NCBI GenBank assembly: GCA_947631655.1
Contig: CANRME010000042.1
Coordinates: 1 to 10,226, forward strand
Direction of reading: 5' to 3'
DNA length: 10,226 nucleotides
Origin: an uncultured Bacilli bacterium
GTDB taxonomy: Bacteria > Bacillota_I > Bacilli_A > RF39 > UBA660
Shown here in pieces: positions 1 through 8,532 of the stretch; the first letter of the stretch is position 1; every line of letters begins with the position of its first letter. A program made the translations under genes and the position numbers. The notes beneath the pieces were generated by a model, which had not been told where the DNA came from, did no database searches, and was given only the letters and a program-made list of their open reading frames with translations.

Positions 1-704
1 CTTTCCATCTTTTCTAGTCTTTCTTTATATCTGGTTTCACGCGCTTTTTGTTGTAAATTAGATATAGTTCTTGAGAATGTTATTAATTGTTCTTGTTTTC
101 TTTCTTGTCTACCTAAACTTAAACGATATAACAAACGCATCATCCGCATTGAGTCTCTTACAGGATACATTTTTGCAAAATCCATATATGGTTCGATAGT
201 AGAGTTCCCTGCATTTATTTCATTAATTAAAATATTTAAGCCTTCTTTAAATATAGGGGGTGCATCATCTATGGATTTACCGATAGCTACCGGAACTGTG
301 TAGTGTTGAATTAAGATTTCTAATCCTTTTAAATAATGTGGTAACATACTATCTATTTCATGTAAATGTTTTTTATAATAAGTTTTTAAATTAGAATAAT
401 CCATTTTGAAAACTAAAATTCCGGCGATAAAAGCAAATAAGATATTTACATAAGTAAGATTAGTAATAAACAAGAATAACATCATGATAATAACAATAAC
501 CATATTTCTTATTCTTTTACCAAAGAGAAAGTCAGGATCGACTCCTTCCCCATATTTAGCTTTAACTAAGAAGTCATAATCACTTTCTTTCATTTTAATG
601 AAATAACCTTTATTATCTTCAACAGCTTTATTAATACTTATTACTTTACAGTAATTTAAAGCATAAATTATTAATATTCCTAAAACGAGTATTTCGAAAT
701 ACAT
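1..704 (-). CDS. TadC-like type II secretion F (T2SF) family platform protein, 3' end cut by window edge
   Basis: I translated this frame by hand from the ATG at 704-702; 234 codons are open to the window edge without a stop. Visible layout: N-terminal membrane segment (about residues 3-16), a hydrophilic stretch, a paired hydrophobic region (about 68-98), then a helical cytoplasmic domain (about 105-234) containing LPHYLKGLEILIQ and a highly charged helix with QQKARETRYKERLEKME. This is the arrangement of T2SF/TadC proteins, in which the cytoplasmic helical bundle precedes C-terminal membrane segments; those would lie beyond base 1. Such proteins form the inner-membrane platform on which the secretion ATPase acts (family knowledge). 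The start codon overlaps the stop of the preceding gene by one base (TAATG), so translation is probably coupled. It is the second of two adjacent T2SF paralogues, as in tadB-tadC pairs. The TadC assignment rests on position and topology, not on a diagnostic motif. Confidence 0.72.
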   Translation of the reverse strand, partial: MYFEILVLGILIIYALNYCKVISINKAVEDNKGYFIKMKESDYDFLVKAKYGEGVDPDFLFGKRIRNMVIVIIMMLFLFITNLTYVNILFAFIAGILVFKMDYSNLKTYYKKHLHEIDSMLPHYLKGLEILIQHYTVPVAIGKSIDDAPPIFKEGLNILINEINAGNSTIEPYMDFAKMYPVRDSMRMMRLLYRLSLGRQERKQEQLITFSRTISNLQQKARETRYKERLEKME

Positions 705-1609
705 TATTCCACCCCCGTTTGTTCATTATAGTATTTTTCACCAGTTAGTAAGAAATAGCTATTTATAATGATAATGGCGTGCAAGATAAAGTGAACATAC
801 CATAAGTCTAAGAGAGTTAAATAACTTTCGCGACCTAATAAGAATTGCATAGCCATAACTAGGAAATACAAAATTAACCCGAATGTTAAAAATCTTTTAT
901 GAAAGTTTGCTCTATCCATTCGATCCCGATATACACCTTCGACTAAGGCATCGATGTCCATTGACATACCTTCTAGAGCTTCTCCTGAGTCTCTTGCACC
1001 TTCTTTAGTAATTTGTAAGAATAATTGGTGCATATTTTTGACCATATAATACGGATACTTTTCATTAAAGAAGATAATTGATTGATCAATAGTTCCGTTG
1101 GTATAACTCATATCAATCATCGTTTTAACATCACTTAAAACGGGTTCTTCTAAGATACCAGAGTCTCTTACACCTTCTAAGGATTTAACAAAACTTTGCG
1201 TAGTATTAAATTCCATAATAACATTGGTAGTATATACTTGAATTTGTTCAAAGATAAATTCGGTATATATTCTTTGATAACGTAAATAAGAAATATAAGG
1301 AATAAATAAAACCGCAATAACAGCATATAAAATAGTGATAAAAATATTATAAAAATATAAATAAGAAATAACGGCTGCTAAACCAGCAAAACCAACAATT
1401 TGAATAATGTATTCTTTTGGTCCATAGTCTTGCCCTAATTCTTTTACTTTTTCACGGACAGACTTAAAACTATAAGGAGCATATTTATTATAGGCATCCG
1501 TTATAGTTTCTGTAAAATATTTATATGTTGCTTGACCAGCATTTTTGCCTTCATTAATACGGTACATGTATGCAAATATGGCTAAGAAACATAAAATAAT
1601 TAATTCCAT
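704..1609 (-). CDS. TadB-like type II secretion F (T2SF) family platform protein
   Basis: The product is a 301-residue integral membrane protein. Hydrophobic segments lie at about 1-16, 67-84, 88-106, 240-258 and 268-288. Between the third and fourth is a cytoplasmic helical domain (about 115-235) with the T2SF-like segments EFNTTQSFVKSLEGVRDSG and ITKEGARDSGEALEGMSMDI. TadB/TadC-type proteins share this plan of membrane hairpin, cytoplasmic bundle and two C-terminal membrane helices, and they transmit motor force to the growing filament (family knowledge). Length is normal for TadB. The ATG at 1609 is preceded by AGGTGA with a six-base gap, and the ATPase gene ends 22 bp upstream. The last codons overlap the start of the TadC-like gene by one base. 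The pairing with a second T2SF protein and an adjacent ATPase is the Tad signature. The exact substrate cannot be told from this gene. Confidence 0.82.
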   Translation of the reverse strand: MELIILCFLAIFAYMYRINEGKNAGQATYKYFTETITDAYNKYAPYSFKSVREKVKELGQDYGPKEYIIQIVGFAGLAAVISYLYFYNIFITILYAVIAVLFIPYISYLRYQRIYTEFIFEQIQVYTTNVIMEFNTTQSFVKSLEGVRDSGILEEPVLSDVKTMIDMSYTNGTIDQSIIFFNEKYPYYMVKNMHQLFLQITKEGARDSGEALEGMSMDIDALVEGVYRDRMDRANFHKRFLTFGLILYFLVMAMQFLLGRESYLTLLDLWYVHFILHAIIIINSYFLLTGEKYYNEQTGVE

Positions 1610-1631
1610 TTATTATCACCTACTTTTATTT

Positions 1632-2789
1632 TTATAAAACATCAACACTAGCACTATTATTAGTATTATTTTCTACAGAAATGGTGGTATTATCAGCGAT
1701 ACCATCATCGCCTTCTCTTTTACCGCTTGCTCCCAAATGGAAGACATCTTCTGGTAAGGTTACTCCTTGTATTCCTAAATAATCAATTAAATGACTTGTA
1801 GGATTTTGTAATGTGTATTTACCATCTAAACTCTTTTTGAATATTATATTAGTTTTAGGTTCGTTAGATTCATCATCAACATAGAACTCACATACTTCAA
1901 TAATTTCCCGTTGAAATCTTCCTAGGGCTTTACTCATATAACCTTTAACGTAAATTCCGATTTGAACATAACGATGAATAGACATTAAGAATTGGTTAAT
2001 ATCTTGACTTGTTTCCATTAAGGAATACATACGCAAAGGAATGGCACTTGCTTTATCGGCGTGAATTGTTGATAAAATATTGTGCCCTGAACTAATGGAG
2101 TTACGAACAGCTAAAACAGCTTCCGCACTACGAACCTCAGATAGTAATATCCATTTAGGGTTTTGCCGCATACAGGTTACTAAAACATCGGTATACGAAG
2201 CAATATTATTGGTTTTAACCGCAACTATATCCCGATGCGGAAAAATTCTATCTAAGTGAAGTTCTAGAGTATCTTCAATGGTTATGATTTTTTCATTTTC
2301 ATAAGTATTACTAGCTAAGTATTTTACTAGCTCAGTTTTACCAGAACCAGTTTCTCCTGCCACCATAATATTACAGTGACCATGAACACATTCAATTAAA
2401 AAATCATGTAAATCCGATAAAACATATTTTTCATTTATTAATTTATCCCGATTCAAACGAATTTTAGCTGGTGTTTTTCTGATAACACAAGCGATACCAT
2501 TCGTAGCAATTGAATCATGGATGAAGTTCATACGTAGTTCGGCGCTTTCAGCATCTAAAAATGGATGCGCCATATTAAATGTTTTTCCCATAACGTTAGA
2601 ACATTGAAAAGCTAATTTTTCCATAAAAGCGTTATTAATATCTGGTCTTTCAACTTGATAAATACCTTTATCTAGAGTTTTTAACCATATTTGGCCCCCA
2701 TTACTATAGGAAATATCGGTGATTTGTTCATCGCCTAAAAACTCGTTAAGGGGGCCAAAGTCCATTTGAGAAAAGACTGCGTCATCCAT
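1632..2789 (-). CDS. TadA/VirB11-like secretion ATPase (type II/IV secretion system protein E superfamily)
   Basis: This is the hexameric cytoplasmic motor ATPase that would power pilus assembly or secretion. The 385-residue product has an N-terminal domain (about 1-115) and a RecA-like motor domain with all key motifs: Walker A GETGSGKT (145-152), an Asp box ITIEDTLEL (169-177), a Walker B region ILLSEVRSAEA (214-224, presumed catalytic Glu218) and a His box GHNILSTIHA (235-244). The Walker B segment reads LSEVRSAEA rather than the usual GEIRDxEA. The RSxEA form recalls VirB11 ATPases, and the family is otherwise typical. There is no long N-terminal extension of the PilB/GspE kind, and no tetracysteine zinc site is visible, which also favours TadA/VirB11. 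The last 30 or so residues are polar and Asn/Ser/Asp-rich, probably disordered. The ATG at 2789 has GAGGTGA seven bases upstream. Flanking CpaB-like and TadB-like genes support the Tad assignment. Confidence 0.92.
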   Translation of the reverse strand: MDDAVFSQMDFGPLNEFLGDEQITDISYSNGGQIWLKTLDKGIYQVERPDINNAFMEKLAFQCSNVMGKTFNMAHPFLDAESAELRMNFIHDSIATNGIACVIRKTPAKIRLNRDKLINEKYVLSDLHDFLIECVHGHCNIMVAGETGSGKTELVKYLASNTYENEKIITIEDTLELHLDRIFPHRDIVAVKTNNIASYTDVLVTCMRQNPKWILLSEVRSAEAVLAVRNSISSGHNILSTIHADKASAIPLRMYSLMETSQDINQFLMSIHRYVQIGIYVKGYMSKALGRFQREIIEVCEFYVDDESNEPKTNIIFKKSLDGKYTLQNPTSHLIDYLGIQGVTLPEDVFHLGASGKREGDDGIADNTTISVENNTNNSASVDVL

Positions 2790-2816
2790 TTTTATTCACC
2801 TCTTTTTATTCTTTAT

Positions 2817-3584
2817 TTATTTTTGTAAATATGCTTGAGCTCGAATATAATCTTCAATTTCTTTAATATCAACTTTTGTTTCACCAGGTTGTTGTGTATA
2901 CTCAACACTTCTAGGTACTGGTAAAATATCAATATTTAAATATTCAGCCATCATTAATAATTCATACATATCATCCGGAACAACAAATTGCATAGTATCA
3001 GGAGTTCTTGCTTCAACCGTAGTTTCAAAAACGTGTTGACCATTACTATCTTTTACTGCTAAAACTTCAATACTTTCAATTAAACGTCCAAACATTACTT
3101 TACCATCAACTCTTGCTCTAACATATAAGTCAATACGAGTACCAGGGAAAATAGAGTTACCATAAGTAGTATCCATATTTACACTTAAATTATAAATAGT
3201 ATAACCTTCTGGCATATCAGTAAATGCCGCATCTGGCATTTCTGCTTTATCTAATAACATTGAATCATAGAAGAAACTACCAGCAGGAATAATAGCACCA
3301 TAGCTAACATATTTATCAATAATATTATTACGATTAGTTACCATATTTTTAGTACTACTTACCATACTTTTTGGCACTTCTGTCATTCCAATCATATCAG
3401 CTGTAATTTTGGTACGTGATGATATTTCTTGTTTAGCATAAGGAACACTTACGGGAGAAGTAGCTTGGTTAACACGCCAGTTATAACCAATATATAAAAC
3501 TGCTACTCCTACTAAAATACAAATTATTGTTACGGTGTTCTTATTGCTTAAAAACTTTTTAATTCCAGCTATTAAATTACCCAT
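2817..3584 (-). CDS. CpaB/RcpC-like SAF-domain pilus assembly protein
   Basis: The product is 255 residues long with a short cytoplasmic N-terminus, one membrane helix (about 17-33) and an extracytoplasmic remainder. Residues 45-110 look like a SAF domain: VPYAKQEISSRTKITADMIG is the typical opening (a 'valued trait, then x-I-T-x-x-D/M-I' pattern), followed by GAIIPAGSFFYDSML. Residues about 122-225 match the RcpC/CpaB region in pattern, with GYTIYNLSVNMDTTYGNSIF, PGTRIDLYV and a later SIEVLAVKD segment. CpaB/RcpC proteins are envelope components of Tad systems. In diderms they are linked to the outer-membrane secretin; in monoderms they are thought to act at the cell wall (inference). The start at 3584 has AAGGAG seven to eight bases upstream and lies 13 bp after the preceding stop. 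Its place directly ahead of the ATPase gene is usual for tad loci. Confidence 0.85.
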   Translation of the reverse strand: MGNLIAGIKKFLSNKNTVTIICILVGVAVLYIGYNWRVNQATSPVSVPYAKQEISSRTKITADMIGMTEVPKSMVSSTKNMVTNRNNIIDKYVSYGAIIPAGSFFYDSMLLDKAEMPDAAFTDMPEGYTIYNLSVNMDTTYGNSIFPGTRIDLYVRARVDGKVMFGRLIESIEVLAVKDSNGQHVFETTVEARTPDTMQFVVPDDMYELLMMAEYLNIDILPVPRSVEYTQQPGETKVDIKEIEDYIRAQAYLQK

Positions 3585-3597
3585 TTTTTATTCTCCT

Positions 3598-4281
3598 TTA
3601 CTTACTTTCTAATAATAATCCTTTATCAATCCATTCACTGATTTTTGGATATTTACTTCTTAATACATCCCATGTTGTACTTTGGCTTGAAATATCACCA
3701 AATCTCTTAGCAAAATCTTTTTTTACATCTTCTAATGAGGTAATATTTTCAGCGGTTTCAGAATCATTTAATTCATCTGTTAAATACTTTTTATATTCTT
3801 CAACGAATTTTGGCATCATATATAATGTACAACCAGTCTTTTTACTTCCACCAGGATTTTCAACTTCGTTAGTATAACCAAACTCTAGAATAGCACTAAT
3901 ATCATTTACGATGTCAAAACTAGTACTACCACTATTTGGTGTTACTCTAGCGGAATTAGATTTACTAGATACTCTTACAGTTACTTTAGGAGGTACTTCG
4001 TATAAATCATAAAATGCAACACGATATTTAGTAGAAATATTTACGTTTTCAGAAAAACGTCTTATGAAGTTTTCTACAAACTTTTCTTTATTCATTTTTA
4101 CTTCACCATACATCCGGTAATAGGCAAAGTCGACTGAATCGACCATTGCCGCTTGTGTAACTTCTTTCATCATTAGATAATCTTGGGTATTACCTGTTGT
4201 TACACTTTGAATAAGCATCATTACAACTATTACGAATATTCCTAAAAGGATCATCCAATAACCCCAATATGACTCTTGCAT
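3598..4281 (-). CDS. Membrane-anchored TadE/pseudopilin-like protein, function not established
   Basis: The 227-residue product has a very short polar N-terminus (MQESYWGYW), one strongly hydrophobic helix (about 9-26) and an extracytoplasmic domain. Directly after the helix comes an amphipathic stretch (about 30-56, NTQDYLMMKEVTQAAMVDSV and on), the way TadE/TadF-type minor pilins continue their N-terminal helix. The rest contains a beta-rich part (about 85-135) and a C-terminal helical part with one Cys (151). No clear prepilin-peptidase site (Gly followed by a hydrophobic stretch with Glu at +5) is present at the usual place, so processing is doubtful. Position between the giant surface protein and the CpaB-like gene suggests a minor pilin or an envelope adaptor. 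The ATG at 4281 is preceded by GGGAGG nine bases upstream, and the gap to the previous stop is 15 bp. The family assignment is structural analogy only. Confidence 0.6.
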   Translation of the reverse strand: MQESYWGYWMILLGIFVIVVMMLIQSVTTGNTQDYLMMKEVTQAAMVDSVDFAYYRMYGEVKMNKEKFVENFIRRFSENVNISTKYRVAFYDLYEVPPKVTVRVSSKSNSARVTPNSGSTSFDIVNDISAILEFGYTNEVENPGGSKKTGCTLYMMPKFVEEYKKYLTDELNDSETAENITSLEDVKKDFAKRFGDISSQSTTWDVLRSKYPKISEWIDKGLLLESK

Positions 4282-4296
4282 ATATTAATACCTCCC

Positions 4297-7200
4297 TTAT
4301 TTCCAAGAATAATTTTTATCATCATGCTTAAATTCATCTATATTTCCGTGAATACTATTAATCACGGTAACGCCTCTACTTGCTAAATTATCAGCATCTA
4401 AGAAACTACTTGTACAATCAATTCCGCCAGCTTTACAGCTTAAGTTAAAATCAGCATATCCTTTATCAATATTTTCTTGCTCTCTATTATAACTTCTAAT
4501 AGAAGCCATTGCTGATGGTGACAGTTCAAACTCAAATTCAGGTACTTCTCCAAATACTGATTCACCTTTTTCTTGAATCGCATTTCTTGTTGCTTGGGCT
4601 TTACTATTTTGCCAATTTATAGCTTTAGCACTTTGGTTACCTGAAGAGAATAGATTATTTAATGAAATTACTTTTGGCAAGAACTGTAATCTTCCCGAAG
4701 ATTCAACTTCAGCACCAGTATAATTTCCATATCCTACTAAGCGGTATCCCGCGCAATCCTTAGAACATGTTTTTAGATATGATGATGGGTCTTGGGAACA
4801 GTTACCTGAAGCATCACAGAAAACATCATTGCCGTTTTCATCTTTTTCTCTTGTACATACTTTATCACGAGTTGAACATTGTCTTGCATGTTCTTCTTTA
4901 GCATTATCTCCAGTTAATTCATTACCTTCTTTATCATAATAATGCGTAATGCCGTTACCATCGGTAAATACATCACACATTTGTGGTGGACAATCTTGCA
5001 TTGTTGGATCACATACATTATATACACACGCATAATCAGCTGCACTTCCACTTAATACTGAGCTTTCAGCCGCTCCCATAATTCTACCTAAGCGATTAGA
5101 ATCATTATACATACCTACATAACCAAAATTTAAATAGTATGGATAGTCGCCTTGTGGCGTAGTTAAACTTACAGGATATACATATCCTAAAGGATTAACA
5201 TTGGAAGCATTTTTATCAACTTCTTCATTAGTCTTTACTTCACCAGTTGGATTAATAGTATAGAAATATACACCACTACGATATTCAGTTTCTTCCGCTT
5301 TATATTCAACTTCAGAAACTCCATATGTTGCTTGAACAACAACATTATAATCAATTGTGCCTTTACCACCAAAGCCACCATCAGCTATATATGGATAGTG
5401 ATCACCATGAGTTGTAAAGTCTCCATAATCTGGATTTCCACTAGTTAAACCAATTCCATCTTGGGCACCGCCACCATTAGGACAACTTATGCCTAATAAT
5501 TGTGCAGGGTCTTGTCTTTCTGAACCATTATATACTTCAAAGTGAAGATGATTGCCATAGGCATCACCAGTATGCCCAACAGCTCCAATTACTTGACCTT
5601 GACTTACAGATTGGCCTACAGAGACTCCTATTGAACTCATATGAGCATATAGGGATGTTACCCCACCACCATGGTCAATCTTTACATGATTCCCATAAGA
5701 ATAATGCCAACCTGCTTCTACTACAACTCCGCTTTTAGCAGCTTTGATAGCAGTTCCTTCTCCTGCTGCTAAATCGATACCACGGTGAGCACCATATGGG
5801 TCAGCCCCTCCGGTACGACCTACGCCACCAGTACAAGATAAACTATCTAATGGTCTACCCCATGATTCGTTGGCTCCGCCACCATTTGCTCCAGTACTAT
5901 TTAAGAAATCTAAATTAGATCCAGGTGTACCTACAGCAATTTCTATATCATATAAATTTAAATTACTTTTTCTACTTTTTTCAAGTTCAGTTCTATTGAT
6001 TAGGTAATTTTTGTTTTGGTGTTGCAACAATTTATCCATATAAGATTCTTCTTGATAAGTAAATCTAATTTCTGGATCAAAGGTATATTCATTTTCCCAG
6101 TCAGTACATTCTTTATACATTTCATATATTTTTTTAATTTGAGCTAAGGCTTCAGTATATTTATTATAAGCTGCTTGAGCATTATTCAAAAATTCTTGAA
6201 TTTTTTTCTCATACTTTTCATTGCCTGGTTCTGGATAATATTTCGTACGTGTTTTTGTACAAGTTTTTTCACAAGGAACATCACGAACTATACCACTCGG
6301 CATAGTTTCTGGGCATGTTGTTTGCCAGATATAATCTTCTGACTTGCTTCCAGATGTCATATTTGAAGCAATTGATATTTGAGTATCTGTAGCTGTAACA
6401 ATATTGATTCTTTGACTTCCTGGTATATATGTATATTTTTGAGTATATGGGAATGGTGACTTAGTTAAATCTAATGAGAAACTTGTAAAGAATAAATTGG
6501 TACTTGCAGGTATTTCCCAATCACCAAGATGTTCTGGTTGCCCACAACTATTATTTAAATCATCACTTTTAGTAGTTCTACTTCCCAAATGAGTATCTAC
6601 ATAGTTTTGTAAGCCTCGATATGCCGAATAATTTTTTAAATAATCATTATAAGCTTCAACCATTATATTTACCCAGTAATCATGGTCTTTAGCATAAGAA
6701 GTACGATTAGAAGCACTTGGTTGACCATTTTGACCATCAGCTCGACGATAATTGATTGGAGTTATAACTCCGCCACCAGAATTATCACCAACTGCTCTAC
6801 ATGTTCTTTTTGCTCCAATTTGAGCTGAGAATGAGAAGTTTCTACCACTTACGGTTTGAATATTACCTGGTAATCTGAAATCCCACTCTTCAGTACAAGA
6901 TACTACACAATAATCATTTTTAAAGGCATTAAATGTATTACCTTTTTCATCATTGTTGTTATATACGCAAGCGGCCCAATCTGTTTCGCCTTGACCGTCA
7001 ACTGTACCTTCTTTTAAAACTATCGGATTATTGTATGAGCCTTCTTTTCGACATTGAAAGTCCACATTCGTTTGACATGTTGAACAATTTTTAACTCCAT
7101 CAAACTCGAATGTTGCCCCCGCAGATACACCGCCCCCAGTTTGGAATAGAATAAATCTTTGTTTATTATTAGCTTCTTTTTTACTTACTACTAATAAAAC

Positions 7201-8532
7201 ACTTTTAACATCACTATCGCTGCTAGCATTAGTTACAGCAACGCTTAATTGATTATCGCCACATCCTAAAGTACTACCTTCTGGTATGTAAATTCTACCA
7301 TCTCCATCTTGATAAGCGTTAACTCCGTTAGGATTATTAATAGTTAATGTCCCTGATATAGGTTCTCCAGAAGGAGTTTGAACTAATAAGTGGCCTCTTA
7401 CATTACCACTATCATCTTGATAAAAATCGTTATCTGGTACTATCTCAATATTAGCTACATTATAATCTTTAGAAACCTCTGCGAGCGGAGCCGTTTTTGC
7501 TGCTTGATACCAAGCCCACGCTTGAGTAGCACAAGAACCACCAGTAAGAGGAGCTTGTGATCTTACGGCATTTAAATAAGCTTGTGCATCCCTTGAATAT
7601 GGACCACTAGTTCTTGTAGTGATTCCACCACCTACTGATGAATCATATTCCAAATATCTAATGGCATTTTCAGCAGCACATTGATAAGTTAAAGATCTAT
7701 CTGTTCCTAAAAAGGCTTTATAAATGTATACAACACCTTTAGAAAAGTCTCCATCATTAGGATCTATATATTTATCTATCACATAATTGGAAGAAGATTT
7801 TGGACCATTATTAGCAGGGTCAACACAAAAAGCTGCAAATTCTTGACCTTGATTATCTGTACAATTGGTTTTAGCCGAATAATGACGATATTTACACCAA
7901 CTTGGGACGCAAACACTACCAACATCATCGTCACCCGTCCAAGTTACGACATAATCCTCACAAGCTCCGGTAGTTGTATTTGTTGCTCTTGAAGGGGGAT
8001 CTAATTTGATTTCTTCTTCAGCAAATTCAGAAATATATGGTAAATTACTTGTTACTTGATATTCGGTTGGTTGTTCCTCTACAGTCCCTTTGTCTTTACT
8101 TCCCGAACCTGAATCATTAGGCCTTAGATTAGCTACATCCGTAGCATTACAGGTATCACTAGTCAAAATACCCGAAATTTTACTACTACATCCTGATTCT
8201 TTAGTTGTCCATCTATATTCAAATCCTCCAGGTACTTGACTATTGCTACATCTTCTACAGCCAGCATTCATTTCTTCACATTGTTCTTGATTGGTAACCC
8301 CAGCCACAGCTTCTCCACAATTACTTGGTTGACCGCTAACCCATTGATAAGATTGATTATTACCACAAGGACGACAAGTTTTAGTTTCTTCTTCACTAGG
8401 TCTAGTTTCTACAGCTAAAGTCTTATCTTTAGTATTTTTATTATTATATTTTAAGCTAACAGAAAAAGTTAAACCTAATAAGCATACTAAAGCAAAGGCT
8501 GTTAGGAAAATACTTTTATACTTCTTTATCAT
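4297..8532 (-). CDS. Giant cysteine-rich surface protein with thioester-like domain and M23 (LytM) peptidase domain
   Basis: This 1411-residue protein has a lysine-rich start and a hydrophobic helix (about 8-27), a signal peptide or uncleaved anchor. Next come two tandem Cys motifs (53-85 and 92-128), a linker, then a thioester-like domain (about 205-345) with FCVDP (Cys236) and AENAIRYLE (287-295). Residues 360-760 are Cys-containing, probably beta-rich and unassigned; 770-860 are helical and charged, perhaps coiled coil. An M23 peptidase domain (about 912-1010) keeps the zinc ligands His916 and Asp920 (HRGID) and His997 (HLHFEV, 995-1000), plus His964 (YAHM) and His995. A second Cys-rich region spans 1169-1260. 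M23 enzymes cleave peptidoglycan peptide bridges. About 42 cysteines lie outside the membrane helix. The start overlaps the previous stop (ATGA) and has AAGGAGA eight bases upstream. Operon context suggests an adhesin, tip protein or wall-opening factor of the Tad-like machine (inference). Confidence 0.85.
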   Translation of the reverse strand: MIKKYKSIFLTAFALVCLLGLTFSVSLKYNNKNTKDKTLAVETRPSEEETKTCRPCGNNQSYQWVSGQPSNCGEAVAGVTNQEQCEEMNAGCRRCSNSQVPGGFEYRWTTKESGCSSKISGILTSDTCNATDVANLRPNDSGSGSKDKGTVEEQPTEYQVTSNLPYISEFAEEEIKLDPPSRATNTTTGACEDYVVTWTGDDDVGSVCVPSWCKYRHYSAKTNCTDNQGQEFAAFCVDPANNGPKSSSNYVIDKYIDPNDGDFSKGVVYIYKAFLGTDRSLTYQCAAENAIRYLEYDSSVGGGITTRTSGPYSRDAQAYLNAVRSQAPLTGGSCATQAWAWYQAAKTAPLAEVSKDYNVANIEIVPDNDFYQDDSGNVRGHLLVQTPSGEPISGTLTINNPNGVNAYQDGDGRIYIPEGSTLGCGDNQLSVAVTNASSDSDVKSVLLVVSKKEANNKQRFILFQTGGGVSAGATFEFDGVKNCSTCQTNVDFQCRKEGSYNNPIVLKEGTVDGQGETDWAACVYNNNDEKGNTFNAFKNDYCVVSCTEEWDFRLPGNIQTVSGRNFSFSAQIGAKRTCRAVGDNSGGGVITPINYRRADGQNGQPSASNRTSYAKDHDYWVNIMVEAYNDYLKNYSAYRGLQNYVDTHLGSRTTKSDDLNNSCGQPEHLGDWEIPASTNLFFTSFSLDLTKSPFPYTQKYTYIPGSQRINIVTATDTQISIASNMTSGSKSEDYIWQTTCPETMPSGIVRDVPCEKTCTKTRTKYYPEPGNEKYEKKIQEFLNNAQAAYNKYTEALAQIKKIYEMYKECTDWENEYTFDPEIRFTYQEESYMDKLLQHQNKNYLINRTELEKSRKSNLNLYDIEIAVGTPGSNLDFLNSTGANGGGANESWGRPLDSLSCTGGVGRTGGADPYGAHRGIDLAAGEGTAIKAAKSGVVVEAGWHYSYGNHVKIDHGGGVTSLYAHMSSIGVSVGQSVSQGQVIGAVGHTGDAYGNHLHFEVYNGSERQDPAQLLGISCPNGGGAQDGIGLTSGNPDYGDFTTHGDHYPYIADGGFGGKGTIDYNVVVQATYGVSEVEYKAEETEYRSGVYFYTINPTGEVKTNEEVDKNASNVNPLGYVYPVSLTTPQGDYPYYLNFGYVGMYNDSNRLGRIMGAAESSVLSGSAADYACVYNVCDPTMQDCPPQMCDVFTDGNGITHYYDKEGNELTGDNAKEEHARQCSTRDKVCTREKDENGNDVFCDASGNCSQDPSSYLKTCSKDCAGYRLVGYGNYTGAEVESSGRLQFLPKVISLNNLFSSGNQSAKAINWQNSKAQATRNAIQEKGESVFGEVPEFEFELSPSAMASIRSYNREQENIDKGYADFNLSCKAGGIDCTSSFLDADNLASRGVTVINSIHGNIDEFKHDDKNYSWK

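Noticed and set aside
5502..5738. Plus-strand open frame of 78 codons
   Set aside because: It lies antisense within the M23 domain of the giant protein, whose frame is strongly supported by conserved motifs; its His/Leu/Gln-rich product has no recognisable features.
8236..8418. Plus-strand open frame of 60 codons
   Set aside because: It is antisense to the N-terminal Cys-motif region of the giant protein; Ser/Thr/Phe-rich composition is typical of a shadow frame.
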